From: Embleya scabrispora
Lineage (GTDB): Bacteria > Actinomycetota > Actinomycetes > Streptomycetales > Streptomycetaceae
Direction: 5' to 3'
Assembly: GCF_002024165.1 (NCBI RefSeq)
Contig: NZ_MWQN01000004.1
Span: 806,001 to 870,000 of the forward strand
DNA: 64,000 nucleotides
In this document: in pieces, positions 48,325 through 56,515 of the stretch
Layout of the letters: each line of letters opens with the position of its first letter
How positions within the stretch are numbered: the stretch's first letter is position 1
The notes under the pieces: model-generated
Told to the model about the DNA's origin: nothing
The model's database searches: none
The model's input: only the letters and a program-made list of their open reading frames with translations
Position numbers and translations under genes: made by a program

Positions 48325-48735
48325 ATGAGTGACCTGCTGGAGCGACTGCGCGCGCGTGGTTGGCGGATGACGTCGCAGCGGCGTGTCGTGGCCGAGGTCC
48401 TCGACGGCGACCACGTGCATCTGACGGCCGACGAGGTCCACGCGCGCGCGGTGGCGCGCCTGCCCGAGATCTCCCGCGCCACGGTCTACAACGCGCTGGG
48501 CGAACTGGTCTCGCTGGGCGAGGTCATCGAGGTGTCCACCGACGGCCGCGCCAAGCGCTACGACCCCAACGCGCACCGCCCACACCAGCACCTGGTCTGC
48601 TCCCGGTGCGGCACCATCCGCGACGTACAGCCGGCCGGCGACCCCCTGACCGACCTCCCCACCGACCAACGCTTCGGCTTCACCGTCTCGGCGGTCGAGG
48701 TCACATACCGCGGCGTGTGTCCATCCTGCGCGTAG
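48325..48735 (+). CDS. Fur family regulator (peroxide-sensing CatR/FurA type likely)
   Basis: A 136-residue Fur protein. Winged HTH ~8-80 (TSQRRVVAEVL... ISRATVYNALGELVSLGEV), then the metal domain with HRPHQHLVCSRCG and the second pair CPSCA at the end; the CxxC pairs are the structural zinc site. The histidine cluster forms the regulatory metal site. Next to katG, so it is most likely the PerR/CatR-type repressor of katG and not the iron regulator. Start after AGGTGA. Confidence 0.9.
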   Translation: MSDLLERLRARGWRMTSQRRVVAEVLDGDHVHLTADEVHARAVARLPEISRATVYNALGELVSLGEVIEVSTDGRAKRYDPNAHRPHQHLVCSRCGTIRDVQPAGDPLTDLPTDQRFGFTVSAVEVTYRGVCPSCA

Positions 48736-48808
48736 CGCTTCCGGGGCCGGTGACCGCCTCGGCAGCCCACCGGATCAGTGGTGCTCGGCGGGAGTTCGAA
48801 GACACGCG

Positions 48809-49396
48809 CTAGGCGCGGTGCAGCCAGGTGTGCAGGACGACGTGGCCGTCGCGGCGGTCGCGGGTGATCGGCTCGGCGTCGGTGTGGTGGAAGCCGGTGG
48901 ATCGGGCGACGGCGATGCTCGCGGCGTTGTCGGCGGCTATGCGCAGGATCACCGCGTCGATGCCGAGTTCGTCGCGGGCGTACGCGGTCATCAGGCGCAC
49001 CGCGCGGCCGGCCAGGCCCTGGCGGCGGTGCCGTGCGCCGATTCCGTAGGCGATCTCCCCCACCCGACTCGGCCGCGCGGCCTCGGAGCCCAGGTCGATG
49101 CCGGGGCCGTCGGCGACCGGGAACAGCAGGACTTCGCCGCACGGTTCGCCGCCGTCGACGGTGATGGCCAGTTGGATGCCCCGATGCAGGGCGCGGGACG
49201 CGCGGGCCCGCGCCAGGTACGCCCGCGCGGCCTCGGCGTCGAACGGCGAGGTCAGCGGTGTCCATCGGTCGATCTCGGGCTCGTCGAACAGCTCGACCAT
49301 GGCCGGCACGTCGTCGTCGGTCCACTCGCGCAGCCACAGCCCGTGGCCCTGTACGCGGATCTCGCTCGGCAGGAGGTATGCGGGGGATGAGGTCAT
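48809..49396 (-). CDS. GNAT family N-acetyltransferase (RimJ/RimL-like)
   Basis: A 195-residue acetyltransferase. GLWLREWTDDDVPAMVELFDEPEIDRW is typical of the RimJ-type N-terminus; the acetyl-CoA loop is IGARHRRQGLAGRAVRLM (R-x-x-G-x-G/A). AADNAASIAVARSTGFHH closes the fold. Start at ATG 49396 (MTSSPAYLLPSEIRVQG). Targets may be protein N-termini, ribosomal proteins or small amines. Stands between fur and a methyltransferase, both separate. Confidence 0.87.
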   Translation of the reverse strand: MTSSPAYLLPSEIRVQGHGLWLREWTDDDVPAMVELFDEPEIDRWTPLTSPFDAEAARAYLARARASRALHRGIQLAITVDGGEPCGEVLLFPVADGPGIDLGSEAARPSRVGEIAYGIGARHRRQGLAGRAVRLMTAYARDELGIDAVILRIAADNAASIAVARSTGFHHTDAEPITRDRRDGHVVLHTWLHRA

Positions 49397-49470
49397 GGCC
49401 CGATCCTGCCCGCTGATCCGTCCCGAGGCGAAACCGCGCATCGCGCGGTGCGCCTGCCGGGCGGCCGGAA

Positions 49471-50325
49471 TCACCGACCGGTCGCCCCGCTCTCGGGGCG
49501 GCGGGCGGTGACGGTGAAGTAGTCGAGGGTGCCCTCGCGGTAGGCCAGGAGGAAGTTGTGCGGCCAGGTGCCGGGCGCCCAGGTGCGCTCCAGCCAGCGG
49601 TCCCATCCGGGCCAGACCGACGCCCCGATCGAGTCGACCCGGATGTCGCCGAGCCCGGCTCGTTCGAGGGCGCCGGTCAACTCCGGGACGGTGTGCGGTA
49701 CATCCAGGCCCTCGGCGAACGTGTGCAACAACTCGGCCGGCCGCCGCGCCCGGGCCGGATCGGCGTCGGGAACGAGGAAGGTGGCCACGGCCATGCGTCC
49801 CCCGGGCCGCAACACCCGTGCGGCCTCGCGGGCGAACGCCCCGAGGTCACGGAAGTGCTGGGCCGCCTCGACGCTGTACAGGCAGTCGAACCCGCCGTCG
49901 CCGAACGGCATGTCCTCGGCCGCCCCGCGCACGAACCGCAACCCCCCGGGCCGGCGGGCGGACGACTCGGCGGTGGCCCGTTCCGCCCGCCGCAACTGCT
50001 CCGGATGGATGTCCATGCCGGTGACGAGGGCGAAGCCGTACTCCTCCAGCGCCACCGCGCTCCCGGCCCCCAGCCCGCAGCCCACCTCCAGGGCCCGCAG
50101 CCCCTCGCCCGGCGCCAACGCGTCCAGCACATGCCGGTACAGGGCCCGCTGACTGGCGATGCGATCCTCCTCGGTGAGCGCCCGATCGAGGTCGATCCCG
50201 TGCCAGTAGCCGAAGTTGATGAACCCACCGCCGAACAACCCCGTCGCGCCGAGATCGTCCGCCCCATAGGTCTTCTCGACCGCCGCCGGAATGCCATGCC
50301 GCGTCCCACCGGACCCGTCCGTCAT
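49471..50325 (-). CDS. Class I SAM-dependent methyltransferase (gTMT/phosphoethanolamine-like)
   Basis: A 284-residue methyltransferase: motif I ALEVGCGLGAGSAVAL (~75-90), GMDIHPEQLRRAERA, RGAAEDMPFGDGGFDCLYSVEAAQHF and VLRPGGRMAVATFLVP. An N-terminal FGGGFINFGYWHG segment is like that of small-molecule C- or N-methyltransferases (tocopherol/sarcosine-type). Start at 50325 with AGAGGTGG upstream. It likely methylates a natural product or amine. Divergent from the secreted protein gene at 50599. Confidence 0.87.
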   Translation of the reverse strand: MTDGSGGTRHGIPAAVEKTYGADDLGATGLFGGGFINFGYWHGIDLDRALTEEDRIASQRALYRHVLDALAPGEGLRALEVGCGLGAGSAVALEEYGFALVTGMDIHPEQLRRAERATAESSARRPGGLRFVRGAAEDMPFGDGGFDCLYSVEAAQHFRDLGAFAREAARVLRPGGRMAVATFLVPDADPARARRPAELLHTFAEGLDVPHTVPELTGALERAGLGDIRVDSIGASVWPGWDRWLERTWAPGTWPHNFLLAYREGTLDYFTVTARRPESGATGR

Positions 50326-50598
50326 CGACGCCACCTCTCGACAGGAAGCACACCCACCCCCCGGTTGCCCACCCCGTACGCCCCCCGAACCCGGGCCTTC
50401 CTTCGATGATTGCCCATCGTCCTCGACGAACGTACCCGCGCGCGTCCCGCCGATATGCGGACGCCGGGATTCCGGAACGTGGGGCATTGGTCGGCCGGTG
50501 TTCAGGTGTGCGGTGCCCGGCGGCCATCGCGTTGCGCCAGGGTCTTGGCGGCCGGACCTGTCGGTACGGCACTGGCACGGCAGAGGAGTTCGGTGCAC

Positions 50599-51549
50599 AT
50601 GAGGTCGATGGTCCGAGGTTTGCGGTCGGCGGTACGCGGCGTGGCGGCCGGGGCGGCGTGCGTCGCGCTGTGTGCGACGGTCGGGCTCACGGGCACGGCG
50701 CACGCGGCGGAGGCGTCCGACGAGCAGGCGGCGCGGGCGAAGCCGGCGTTCCCGTCCTCGATCAAGGGGTGGCAGCCGATCGGGCGGTACGAGATCGACG
50801 CCGCGTCGCAGGCCCAGGGACTGGCCAACGTGCGTCCGCACGGCGCCAAGCCGTACCTGTACTACACGGGCAACACCTCGATCCCCGCCCCGGTGCGCGA
50901 GCGCGGCTGGTCGCACATCGGCGACCCGGACTCCTCTCGCGGTTACCTGTTCGACGCGTACCAGGGCGGCGGCGACGCGACGGCGAAGATGTTCCGGGTG
51001 ACCACGCCGTCGGGCGCGGCCTACGAGTACGTGCACCCGCTCGCGGCCGGCGAGGCGATGAACAACTCGTTCGCCGCGATCTCCCCCGACAGCCGCTGGA
51101 TGGTCTCCGGCGAATGGGACACGATGAACCGCCTGCTCGTCTTCCCCACCCCGCTGCTCAACCCCGCCACGGCGCGCACCGGCGGCGACCTCGCGCTCGC
51201 CGGCACCATCGAACTGGACCGTCCGGTCAAGGACATCCAGGGCTGTACGTTCCTGGACGCGAAGCGGCTGCTGTGCGCGTCGGACGACTCCGACCGCAAG
51301 TTGTTCCCCGAGGCCAAGCCGCTGTTGCAGATCGACCTGAAGAAGGCGCTGAACGGTCGCACCGTCACCGGGCACGTGACCTCGCTCGGCGCGCTTCCGC
51401 AGCTCAGCGCCTGCCCCGGCACGGCCGTCGACTTCGAGACCGAGGGCAACGACTACGACCGGCACACCGGTGTGCTGCGCGTCGAGATGATCCCGCCGCG
51501 CGACTGCGCCGCGCGCGCGACGGTGTACGAGTTCAAGCGCAAGCGCTGA
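50599..51549 (+). CDS. Secreted protein of unknown function
   Basis: A 316-residue protein with a clear signal peptide (residues 1-31, SMVRGLRSAVRG then VAAGAACVALCATVGLTGTAHA, AHA cleavage). The mature part has repeated beta-like segments (AISPDSRWMVSGEWDTMNR, GCTFLDAKRLLCASDD, TGVLRVEMIPPRDC) that recall a beta-propeller or lactonase-like fold, but no known domain is certain. Four cysteines could form disulfides. ATG 50599 follows AGAGGAG at 10 bases; GTG 50593 is possible. I do not recognise the family. Confidence 0.75.
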   Translation: MRSMVRGLRSAVRGVAAGAACVALCATVGLTGTAHAAEASDEQAARAKPAFPSSIKGWQPIGRYEIDAASQAQGLANVRPHGAKPYLYYTGNTSIPAPVRERGWSHIGDPDSSRGYLFDAYQGGGDATAKMFRVTTPSGAAYEYVHPLAAGEAMNNSFAAISPDSRWMVSGEWDTMNRLLVFPTPLLNPATARTGGDLALAGTIELDRPVKDIQGCTFLDAKRLLCASDDSDRKLFPEAKPLLQIDLKKALNGRTVTGHVTSLGALPQLSACPGTAVDFETEGNDYDRHTGVLRVEMIPPRDCAARATVYEFKRKR

Positions 51550-51626
51550 GCCGGTAGGGGTGGGTCACAGGGCCGACGCCCGGTGGCCCGCCCCTCCCCG
51601 GCCCACGCGTCCTCGGCGGTGAACCG

Positions 51627-52484
51627 TCAGGGCCGGCGGGGACGCACGGGGCGGTGCGCGCGTAGGCGGCGCCAGGTGCCGGTCAGGTGTGCGGCGAGGG
51701 CGATGTTCAGCACGGCGGCCGGTGCGATCAGCGGCCAGGCGAGCGAGGCGGGGGCGGTGACGCCGCGGTTGACGACCAGCATGAGCAGGGTGGCCAGGAC
51801 GAGGAGTACGCCGAACGTGGCGGTCGCCGCCTCGCGCAGCGGCGGGGCCGCGTCGGGCAGGGCGGCCCGCGGACCGGTCGCCGCGCGCAGCCCGGACAGC
51901 GCCGAGGCCGCGGCCAGGACGGTCCCGAAGGCGAGCAGCCCCAGACCCGCGTCCAGGACGGGCGGCCGCCGCTCCCAGGGGCCGGCCGGACCGGTCAGCA
52001 TGGCGGTGGACCATACGCTCGCCAGCGCCGGCAGCGCTCCGAGCGCGGTCAGGACCTGTCGCCGCGCCCGCCGTCGGCCGGTGGCGGCGTTGTAGGCCTC
52101 GGCCACGGTGGTCGGCGACCCCCACTCGGCCACGGCACGGCGGCCGGCCTCCTCGGGGTCGCCGCAGTCCTCCAGGTGCGCCTCGGCCGCCGCGAGCAGT
52201 CCGTCCAGCGCCTCGTCGAGGATCGCCCGACGCCGAGCCCGCGTGCCGGTCAACTCGGCGGCGACACGGCGAAGATAGTCGTCGATCACGGCGTCGGACA
52301 CGACGGCGGACCGCACGCCGAGTACGGCGTCGGACGCGACGGCGAGCCGGACGCCGAGCACGGCGTCGGGCAGGGCCGCGTGCGCGACGTCGGACACGGC
52401 GTCCGGCTCGGCCGCGTGTACGGCCGCCGGCGCGGCATCGGGCTCGGACTCGTACCCATCGCCGGGCGCGGGAGCGGGACTCAC
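51627..52484 (-). CDS. PadR-coupled membrane protein with permease-prefix domain
   Basis: A 285-residue protein. The first ~60 residues hold a low-complexity repeat (DAVLGVRxAVxSDAV type) from a 36-base DNA repeat. Then IDDYLRRVAAELTGTRARRRAILDEALDGL is the permease-prefix/DUF1700-like helix set that usually follows PadR genes, here broken in two: IDDYLRRVAAELTG and RRAILDEALDGLLAAAE. After ~130 there are about four membrane helices (ALGALPALASVW, LGLLAFGTVLAAASAL, TFGVLLVLATLLMLVV, LIAPAAVLNIALAAHL). GTG start overlaps the PadR stop. Probably a sensor or partner of the PadR system. Confidence 0.78.
   Translation of the reverse strand: MSPAPAPGDGYESEPDAAPAAVHAAEPDAVSDVAHAALPDAVLGVRLAVASDAVLGVRSAVVSDAVIDDYLRRVAAELTGTRARRRAILDEALDGLLAAAEAHLEDCGDPEEAGRRAVAEWGSPTTVAEAYNAATGRRRARRQVLTALGALPALASVWSTAMLTGPAGPWERRPPVLDAGLGLLAFGTVLAAASALSGLRAATGPRAALPDAAPPLREAATATFGVLLVLATLLMLVVNRGVTAPASLAWPLIAPAAVLNIALAAHLTGTWRRLRAHRPVRPRRP
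52288..52395 (-). repeat. Three imperfect 36-base tandem repeats inside a coding region
   Basis: Copies at 52288-52323, 52324-52359 and a diverged one at 52360-52395, each starting ACGGCGTCGGRC. They encode 12-residue Val/Ala/Asp-rich units near the N-terminus of the PadR-coupled membrane protein. In-frame length keeps the reading frame open. Confidence 0.6.
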
Positions 52485-52807
52485 GCGGGCTCGACCCCCA
52501 GCACGCCGGATACGACGTCGGCGAACTCCCGCCAGGACGAGCGCTGTTCGCTCAACGCTCGCTTCCCCGCCCGAGTCAGCGTGTAGCTGCGCCGGCGCCG
52601 CCCCCCGTGCACCGACCACCGTCCGGCGATCAGACCCGCCGTCTCCAGCCGGTGCAGCGCCGGATACACGGTGCCCGTCGGCAGCGTGATGTGCCCGCCG
52701 CTGCGGGACTTCAACTCCTCGACGATCGCGTAGCCGTGTTGCTCGCCGGACTCCAACACGGCCAGGAGCATGCCTTCGAGATGCCCTTTGAGCACTTCGG
52801 CCTTCAT
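52481..52807 (-). CDS. PadR family transcriptional regulator
   Basis: A 108-residue short PadR (type s1): KGHLEGMLLAVLESGEQHGYAIVEELKSRS (HTH start, cited in part as GEQHGYAIVEEL), the wing LPTGTVYPALHRLETAGLI, and the RRRSYTLTRAGKRAL strand. No large C-terminal domain. Coupled to the downstream membrane protein by GTGA overlap. Divergent from the MMPL exporter with repeated TAGCGA-type boxes between, so it probably represses that exporter and itself until a drug binds. Confidence 0.9.
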   Translation of the reverse strand: MKAEVLKGHLEGMLLAVLESGEQHGYAIVEELKSRSGGHITLPTGTVYPALHRLETAGLIAGRWSVHGGRRRRSYTLTRAGKRALSEQRSSWREFADVVSGVLGVEPA

Positions 52808-52834
52808 GGGTCGGCAGGCTACACCGGCGATGCG

Positions 52835-52875
52835 TAGCGAGACTACACGCCCCTCGCCGATAGGTAGCGACGTTA
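52835..52875. promoter_or_regulatory. PadR-type operator repeats before the MMPL gene
   Basis: Two direct copies TAGCGAGACTA (52835-52845) and TAGCGACGTTA (52865-52875) are exactly 30 bases apart, three helical turns. A -10-like TATGTA overlaps the second. They lie in the 86-base divergent gap. Confidence 0.45.
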
Positions 52876-52893
52876 TGTATAGACTCCCGCCGC

Positions 52894-55152
52894 ATGAGTA
52901 GCGTGCCTATCCATGCGAAACGGGGGGCGTCCGTCGTGGAGACGATGACGCGTTGGGTCCTCGGACACCGGCGCCTGGTGATCCTGGTCTGGCTGGTGCT
53001 CGCCGCGGCGGGCATCGCCACCGTCGGCGACACCGTCGATCGGCTGAGCCAGGGCTCGGAGTTGCCCGGCCGGCCCGGGCAACAGGCCAACGACCTCATC
53101 CGGGAGCGCTTCGGCGGCACCGGCGGCCGCAACGCCCCGCTGCTCGTCGAGGTGACCGTCCCGGACGGCCGCCGCGCCGACGAGGCCGAGGTGCGCGACG
53201 CGTTCGACGCGGCCGTGCGACGCGCCACCCCGCCCGGCGGCCGGCACGCGTCGTTCGCGTCCACCGGCGACCCGGCGCTGATCTCGGCCGACGGGCGCAG
53301 CACGGTGGCCCTGGTCTACCCGCCCGGCGGCGAGGGCCCGAAGGCGTACGGCGACGCGCCGGCCCGGGTGCGGGCGGCGGTGGCCGGGGTCCGGATCGCC
53401 GGCGCGCCCGTCGGGGTCACGGGCCGGCCGCTGCTGTCCGGACGCGACAACGGCGCCGCCCGCAGCCCGATCGCCGAGACCCTGCTCGGCGCGCTGGGCG
53501 CGTTGGTCGTACTCGGCCTGACCTTCGCCGGCGGCCTGGCCCTGATCCCGCTCCTGACCGCCGCGATCGCCATCCCCACGACGTTCCTGCTCGTCGGCGG
53601 CCTCACCCGGGTCACCGACGTGTCGTTCATCGTGCAGTACCTGGTCGCCCTGATCGGCCTGGGCATCGCGATCGACTACGCGCTGCTCGTGGCGACCCGA
53701 TGGCGCGAGGAACGCGACCGCGCGGGCGGTCCCGATCCGGCCGGGCGCGTCGAGGCGATCGTGCGCGCCGCGACCACCGCCGGCCGCGCGGTCCTGCTCA
53801 GCGGCGCGACCGTCGCACTGTCCCTGGCCGCGCTGGTCGTACTGCCCGTTCCGTTCCTGCGCAGCGTCGGCTACGCGGGTCTGCTGATGCCGCTGGTGAG
53901 CGTCGCGGTCACGCTGACCCTGCTGCCGGTGCTGCTGTACGTGTGCGGCGCCCGGCTGGACGTGCCGCGCCGCACCCGGCGTCCGGAGGGCCGAGCGTGG
54001 TCGGCGATCGCCCGGGCCACCACGCGCCGGCCGGTCCTGGCCGCGGTGCTCGGCGGCGCGCTGCTGCTCGCCCTCGCCGCACCCGCACTGACCATGCGGG
54101 TGGGGCAGCCCCAGGTGACGGCGCTCGGCCGCGGCGGCGAACCCGCGCGGGTGTTCGCCGCGATCGACGGTGCCGGCTTCGGCACGGGGATCGCCCAGCC
54201 GATCGAGGTGGCGACCGACGGCGAACCGGAGGCATTGGCCCGGCGGTTGGCGGCCGAACCCGGCGTGGCCGGCACGATCGCCCCCGCCGGGTGGAACAGC
54301 GGGGGCCTGCGCGTCGTGGACGTGTGGACGGCCGAGGACCCCGCCACCGACGCGGGTCGCGCCGCGGTGGGCCGCGTCCTGGCCGCGGCGCGCGCCATGC
54401 CCGGGGTGCACGCGGGTGGCGGCCCGGCGCAGGATCGCGACTTCGCGGACGCCGTCTACGGAGCGTTGCCGCTGGTCCTGGCGGCGATCGCGGTGTTCAC
54501 GTTCCTCGTGCTGATGCGGTCGTTGCGCTCGATCTGGCTGCCGGTCAAGGCCCTCGTGCTGAACACCGTGTCGGTGGCCGCCGCCTACGGCGCGGTCGTA
54601 CTGATCTGGCAGAAGGGCTACGGCAGCGAACTGCTCTTCGACACCCCGGCCACGGGGGCGATCACCGTGTGGGTGCCGATGGCGGTGTTCGCGTTCCTGT
54701 TCGGATTGTCCATGGACTACGAGGTGTTCATCCTGACCCGGATCCGCGAGGCGCACCTCGACCTCGCCGCCCGAGGGGTCCGGGACACCACCGAGGAGGC
54801 CGTCGTGATCGGCATCGGCCGTACCGGCAGGCTGGTCACCTCGGCCGCGCTGATCCTGTTCCTGGCCTTCGTCGCGTTGTCCACCGTCCCGGTCACCGAC
54901 GTGAAGATCCTGGCCACCGCTCTCGGGGTCGGCATCGTGGTGGACGCGACGATCGTCAGAGGGGTGCTCGCGCCCGCGCTGGTGACCCTGATGGGGCGGG
55001 CCAACTGGTGGTTCCCACACCACGCGGGTGGCCCTCGCGGAGGCCGGGGTGTCGACGGGCCGGAGCACGCGGAGCACCCTGGCGTGGCCTCGGGCCCGGC
55101 CCGTACCCTGGACCGGATCGACGCCGAACCCCCACGACCCGAAACGGGCTGA
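52894..55152 (+). CDS. MMPL family RND transporter
   Basis: A 752-residue actinobacterial MMPL exporter with the duplicated RND layout: one N-terminal helix (~25-45), a large outer loop (to ~185), a bundle with GLGIAIDYALLVATRWREE (the conserved charged/aromatic helix), then a second loop (~400-530) and a second bundle with LFGLSMDYEVFILTRIRE. The paired D-Y motifs are the proton relay positions. It exports lipids, dyes or antibiotics. Controlled, by position, by the divergent PadR gene. Confidence 0.9.
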   Translation: MSSVPIHAKRGASVVETMTRWVLGHRRLVILVWLVLAAAGIATVGDTVDRLSQGSELPGRPGQQANDLIRERFGGTGGRNAPLLVEVTVPDGRRADEAEVRDAFDAAVRRATPPGGRHASFASTGDPALISADGRSTVALVYPPGGEGPKAYGDAPARVRAAVAGVRIAGAPVGVTGRPLLSGRDNGAARSPIAETLLGALGALVVLGLTFAGGLALIPLLTAAIAIPTTFLLVGGLTRVTDVSFIVQYLVALIGLGIAIDYALLVATRWREERDRAGGPDPAGRVEAIVRAATTAGRAVLLSGATVALSLAALVVLPVPFLRSVGYAGLLMPLVSVAVTLTLLPVLLYVCGARLDVPRRTRRPEGRAWSAIARATTRRPVLAAVLGGALLLALAAPALTMRVGQPQVTALGRGGEPARVFAAIDGAGFGTGIAQPIEVATDGEPEALARRLAAEPGVAGTIAPAGWNSGGLRVVDVWTAEDPATDAGRAAVGRVLAAARAMPGVHAGGGPAQDRDFADAVYGALPLVLAAIAVFTFLVLMRSLRSIWLPVKALVLNTVSVAAAYGAVVLIWQKGYGSELLFDTPATGAITVWVPMAVFAFLFGLSMDYEVFILTRIREAHLDLAARGVRDTTEEAVVIGIGRTGRLVTSAALILFLAFVALSTVPVTDVKILATALGVGIVVDATIVRGVLAPALVTLMGRANWWFPHHAGGPRGGRGVDGPEHAEHPGVASGPARTLDRIDAEPPRPETG

Positions 55153-55156
55153 TCAC

Positions 55157-55318
55157 GTGCCGATGCCGCTCCTGGTGGTCCTCGTCGTCGTCGGGCCGAT
55201 GGTGATCGGGATCGCCTTCGTCGCGCTGCTCGGCGCCACGCTCGGTCGCCGGGCACGGGAGGGGCGGCGCACCGGCCGCTACACCTCCCGTCCCGGCAAC
55301 TCGTCGAGCAATTGGTGA
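55157..55318 (+). CDS. Small single-helix membrane protein
   Basis: A 53-residue frame (GTG 55157) only four bases after the MMPL stop. It has one strong hydrophobic helix, LLVVLVVVGPMVIGIAFVAL, then a basic tail rich in Arg. It is likely co-transcribed with MMPL and might be an accessory peptide, but there is no family evidence and it could be non-coding. Confidence 0.4.
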   Translation: MPMPLLVVLVVVGPMVIGIAFVALLGATLGRRAREGRRTGRYTSRPGNSSSNW

Positions 55319-55413
55319 CCCGGGCCCGCCGCCGGAGGGGCCCGAAAGTCCCGAAACACCTCACCACGCCCGGGCGATCGGAGGTCCGGAGGACCGCCCA
55401 CGCGCGTCGGCTC

Positions 55414-56406
55414 CTATGCGGGGGCGACCAGCAACAGGGCCTCGTTGAGGTTGTGTTCGGCGATCTCCTGCATGAACTTCCGGTTGGGGAAGTCGCCGTC
55501 GAGCAGGCGTAGCGGGCCCGCCGTCAGGGACAGGCGTTGGGCGAGCATGTACAGGGCGAGTCGGGCCTCGTCGAGGTCGTCCACCGCCACCCGGCGGTAG
55601 TCGTCGTGGAGGCGGATGCGCAGGAACACGTGCTCCCATTCGACGTCGAAGTACATCAGGTCCTCGATGTCGATCAGCACCGGATGGCCGTCCCGATCCA
55701 CCAGGACGTGGTCCAGGCCGAGTTCGCCGTGGATCACCGAGTATTCGGCGCGGGGCAGTACCGCCGAGGCGAGGTCGCGCAGCCTTTCCTCCAGGCGGTC
55801 CCGGGCCGCGGCGATCCTCGCGTCGCGCCCGGCCGCCTCGGCGAGGTTGCGCAGCGCGAAGTCCAGCACGACGCCCTCGCAGGAGGTGCCCCGCGCCGTA
55901 CCGCCCCCGTCGATCAGCGCCACCTTGCCGTACGTCGGCGCCCGATACGCCCGCATCGCCGCCAACCCTTCCACCAGACGCGCCATCGTCGGCTCCGCCG
56001 CGTGCGGGTCGCGCTCGAACCTGGTCATCAGGTCCTCGCCGGGGAAGTCCTCCACGATGGCGAGATCGGCCGGGAAGTACGCCCGGTCGCGGTCGACCAG
56101 ATACACCTTCGGCACCCGCAGACCCAGCGCGTCCAGCCGGGCGTGCGCCGCCTCGAACAGGTCGAGCCCGACACCCGGCGAGAACGGATCGGCGACGTCG
56201 TCGTCGCCCTCGTGCGCCGGCCAGTAGTTCTCCGAGTCCGCCCACAGATACCCGATCACCGACGTCGCGTCGTCCATCGTCAACCGGTACACGCCCTTGC
56301 GGGTACCGCCCGTGAGCCGCTCGATCCCCGCCAACCGCCGCCCGCCGCCCAGTGCGGCCCGTACCGCTCCCGCCAGTTGATCCCGTGTCACATTGCTCGG
56401 CGCCAC
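55414..56406 (-). CDS. APH-like phosphotransferase
   Basis: A 330-residue protein-kinase-like phosphotransferase. Brenner-type catalytic loop VIHGELGLDHVLVDRDG (H-G-E-L-G-x-D-H) and the metal-binding LIDIEDLMYFDVEWE, close to the aminoglycoside phosphotransferase/choline kinase group; HGELG in place of HGDxxxxN means the catalytic Asp is Glu followed by D-H, as in some kinase-like relatives. The N-terminus has a short glycine-rich GGTRKGVYRLTM loop. It could inactivate a drug or phosphorylate a metabolite. Starts at GTG 56406. Confidence 0.8.
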   Translation of the reverse strand: MAPSNVTRDQLAGAVRAALGGGRRLAGIERLTGGTRKGVYRLTMDDATSVIGYLWADSENYWPAHEGDDDVADPFSPGVGLDLFEAAHARLDALGLRVPKVYLVDRDRAYFPADLAIVEDFPGEDLMTRFERDPHAAEPTMARLVEGLAAMRAYRAPTYGKVALIDGGGTARGTSCEGVVLDFALRNLAEAAGRDARIAAARDRLEERLRDLASAVLPRAEYSVIHGELGLDHVLVDRDGHPVLIDIEDLMYFDVEWEHVFLRIRLHDDYRRVAVDDLDEARLALYMLAQRLSLTAGPLRLLDGDFPNRKFMQEIAEHNLNEALLLVAPA

Positions 56407-56515
56407 GTCCGCGACCCGCCTTCCCGGTTCGACAACCGGGGCACCCTACGCGAGCCGTCGTGCGCGGGCGATCGATTTCCCCGCCTCGTGCACGACGAGC
56501 GAATCCCAGGCAGGG

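Noticed and set aside
52288-52395. 36-base repeats considered as a CRISPR-like array
   Set aside because: The copies are adjacent with no unique spacers and stay in the reading frame of a protein.
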